Shown: positions 14,572-15,171 of the stretch, one piece after another
Position numbering within the stretch: the first letter of the stretch is position 1
How the letters are laid out: the number at the start of each line of letters is the position of its first letter
Source of the DNA: Oligoflexia bacterium
Lineage (GTDB): Bacteria > Bdellovibrionota > UBA1018 > CAIMNF01
Reading direction: 5' to 3'
Assembly: GCA_903858975.1 (NCBI GenBank)
Contig: CAIOKW010000336.1
Location: 1-15,171 of the forward strand
Length of the DNA: 15,171 nucleotides
Notes under the pieces: model-generated
Seen by the model: the letters and a program-made list of their open reading frames with translations, nothing else
What the model was told of the DNA's origin: nothing
Databases searched by the model: none
Program-made: the position numbers and the translations under genes

Positions 14572-15171
14572 ATGAGCTCAAAAATTTTAACTTGGAATAT
14601 CAGTTACGGTTATGGAATGGGGTCCGATGGTCAAGAGGGCTATCAACAGCTCCCCGAAAGACACTTCGAGGAAACCTTAAGCGCCATGGCCACTCTGATT
14701 AAAAAGGTCGATGCAGACATCGTCCTCCTTCAAGAAGTCGATTTTAATTCCAAGCGATCTCATCACCAGAATCAGCTCGAAATTCTATCCCGGAAATCAA
14801 ATCTCCTCTACCGATCTGAATGTGTGACCTGGGATCGCCTCTATGTCCCCTATCCCGGATTAAACCCAATCCATCACTTCGGTCGTGTGAAGTCGGGAGG
14901 TGGAATTTTATCTAAATTCCCGATCCATAAAATTCAATCCGACCTGTTGCCCAAACCCCGCGAGAACGCTAAAGCCTACAACTATTTCTACCTCCATCGC
15001 TTTCTTCAGATGGTAGAGACGGCAGGGATTCGAATTTGTAATCTTCACCTCGAGGCCTTTTCAAAGGACAATCGAGAACTTCACCTGATTCGACTTCAAG
15101 ATCGTCTATTCGACTACGACATTGATCTTGCCGCGGGGGATTTCAATGGGGACATCTTACTGCCAGATCGG
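14572..15171 (+). CDS. Endonuclease/exonuclease/phosphatase (EEP) family protein, 5' part only
   Basis: An open frame of 200 codons running off the window edge, so the C-terminus is missing. It begins MSSKILTWNISYG, with the family's first motif TWN (N9 as metal/phosphate ligand). Next come VLLQEVD (51-57; E55 the metal-binding Glu), NLHLEAF (157-163; the NxHL motif, H159) and AAGDFNGD (187-194; D190 and N192 of the catalytic GDFN motif). The final SDH motif should lie beyond the edge. The family includes exonuclease III-type DNases, phosphodiesterases and inositol phosphatases; the spacing does not tell which, and no signal peptide is present, so a secreted DNase or sphingomyelinase is less likely. 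Divergent from the MBL gene by 14 bases, with no clear Shine-Dalgarno; the start is chosen because the conserved strand begins at residue 4. Confidence 0.85.
   Translation, partial: MSSKILTWNISYGYGMGSDGQEGYQQLPERHFEETLSAMATLIKKVDADIVLLQEVDFNSKRSHHQNQLEILSRKSNLLYRSECVTWDRLYVPYPGLNPIHHFGRVKSGGGILSKFPIHKIQSDLLPKPRENAKAYNYFYLHRFLQMVETAGIRICNLHLEAFSKDNRELHLIRLQDRLFDYDIDLAAGDFNGDILLPDR

Noticed and set aside
1..15171. Search for tRNA, rRNA, CRISPR array, insertion sequence or prophage genes
   Set aside because: None seen by eye: no spaced identical repeats, transposase or integrase motifs, or cloverleaf-like sequence in the short gaps between genes.

Overview
The window is densely coding (about 99%, no gap over 110 bases) chromosomal DNA from a Gram-negative bacterium. 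Evidence for a Gram-negative cell: a ClpS/ClpA pair, a periplasmic binding protein with a type I signal peptide, a Tad/Flp pilus ATPase and a TadG-like protein. Moderate G+C, Tad genes lying apart from each other and a histone-H1-like Lys/Ala/Pro protein would suit a Bdellovibrionota/'deltaproteobacterial' lineage, but that is inference; no rRNA, tRNA or marker gene settles it. No mobile element, CRISPR array, prophage or tRNA was seen.

Layout: (1) 79-2778, minus strand: clpS-clpA, an adaptor and unfoldase pair, ending in a probable intrinsic terminator. (2) 2835-3983, plus strand: a CpaF/TadA-type secretion ATPase, divergent from clpS. (3) 3975-9309, minus strand: a tightly overlapped five-gene operon, bmpA (substrate-binding protein) - double ATPase - permease - permease - uncharacterised lipoprotein, i.e. 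a BMP-family (nucleoside-type) ABC importer with a translationally coupled lipoprotein. (4) 9383-11497, plus strand: a large TadG-like membrane-anchored protein. (5) 11586-12299, plus strand: a striking protein with a 103-residue lysine-rich histone-H1-like half and a roughly 100-residue Asp/Glu-rich half. (6) 12329-13645, plus strand: an HD-domain phosphohydrolase of the dNTPase-like family, starting with GTG. (7) 13631-14557, minus strand: a metallo-beta-lactamase-fold hydrolase. (8) 14572-15171+, plus strand: the 5' part of an endonuclease/exonuclease/phosphatase-family protein, cut by the window edge.

The two most unusual signals are next to each other. One is the charge-segregated (basic then acidic) protein. 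The other is a long inverted repeat at 12306-12391 (14 uninterrupted pairs, 18 of 19 overall) whose left arm contains the only Shine-Dalgarno of the HD phosphohydrolase gene and whose right arm lies in codons 16-21 of that gene; in mRNA it would hide the ribosome-binding site. Also worth attention are the lipoprotein coupled to the importer, promoter geometry suggesting leaderless transcripts for bmpA and the MBL gene, and two pairs of convergent genes whose stop codons overlap.

Functional picture: protein quality control (ClpAS), pilus/secretion parts (CpaF, TadG-like), nucleoside-type uptake (BMP importer), and nucleotide and nucleoid-related functions (HD dNTPase-like, H1-like protein, EEP enzyme). 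Any link between nucleoside import and the HD enzyme is speculative.
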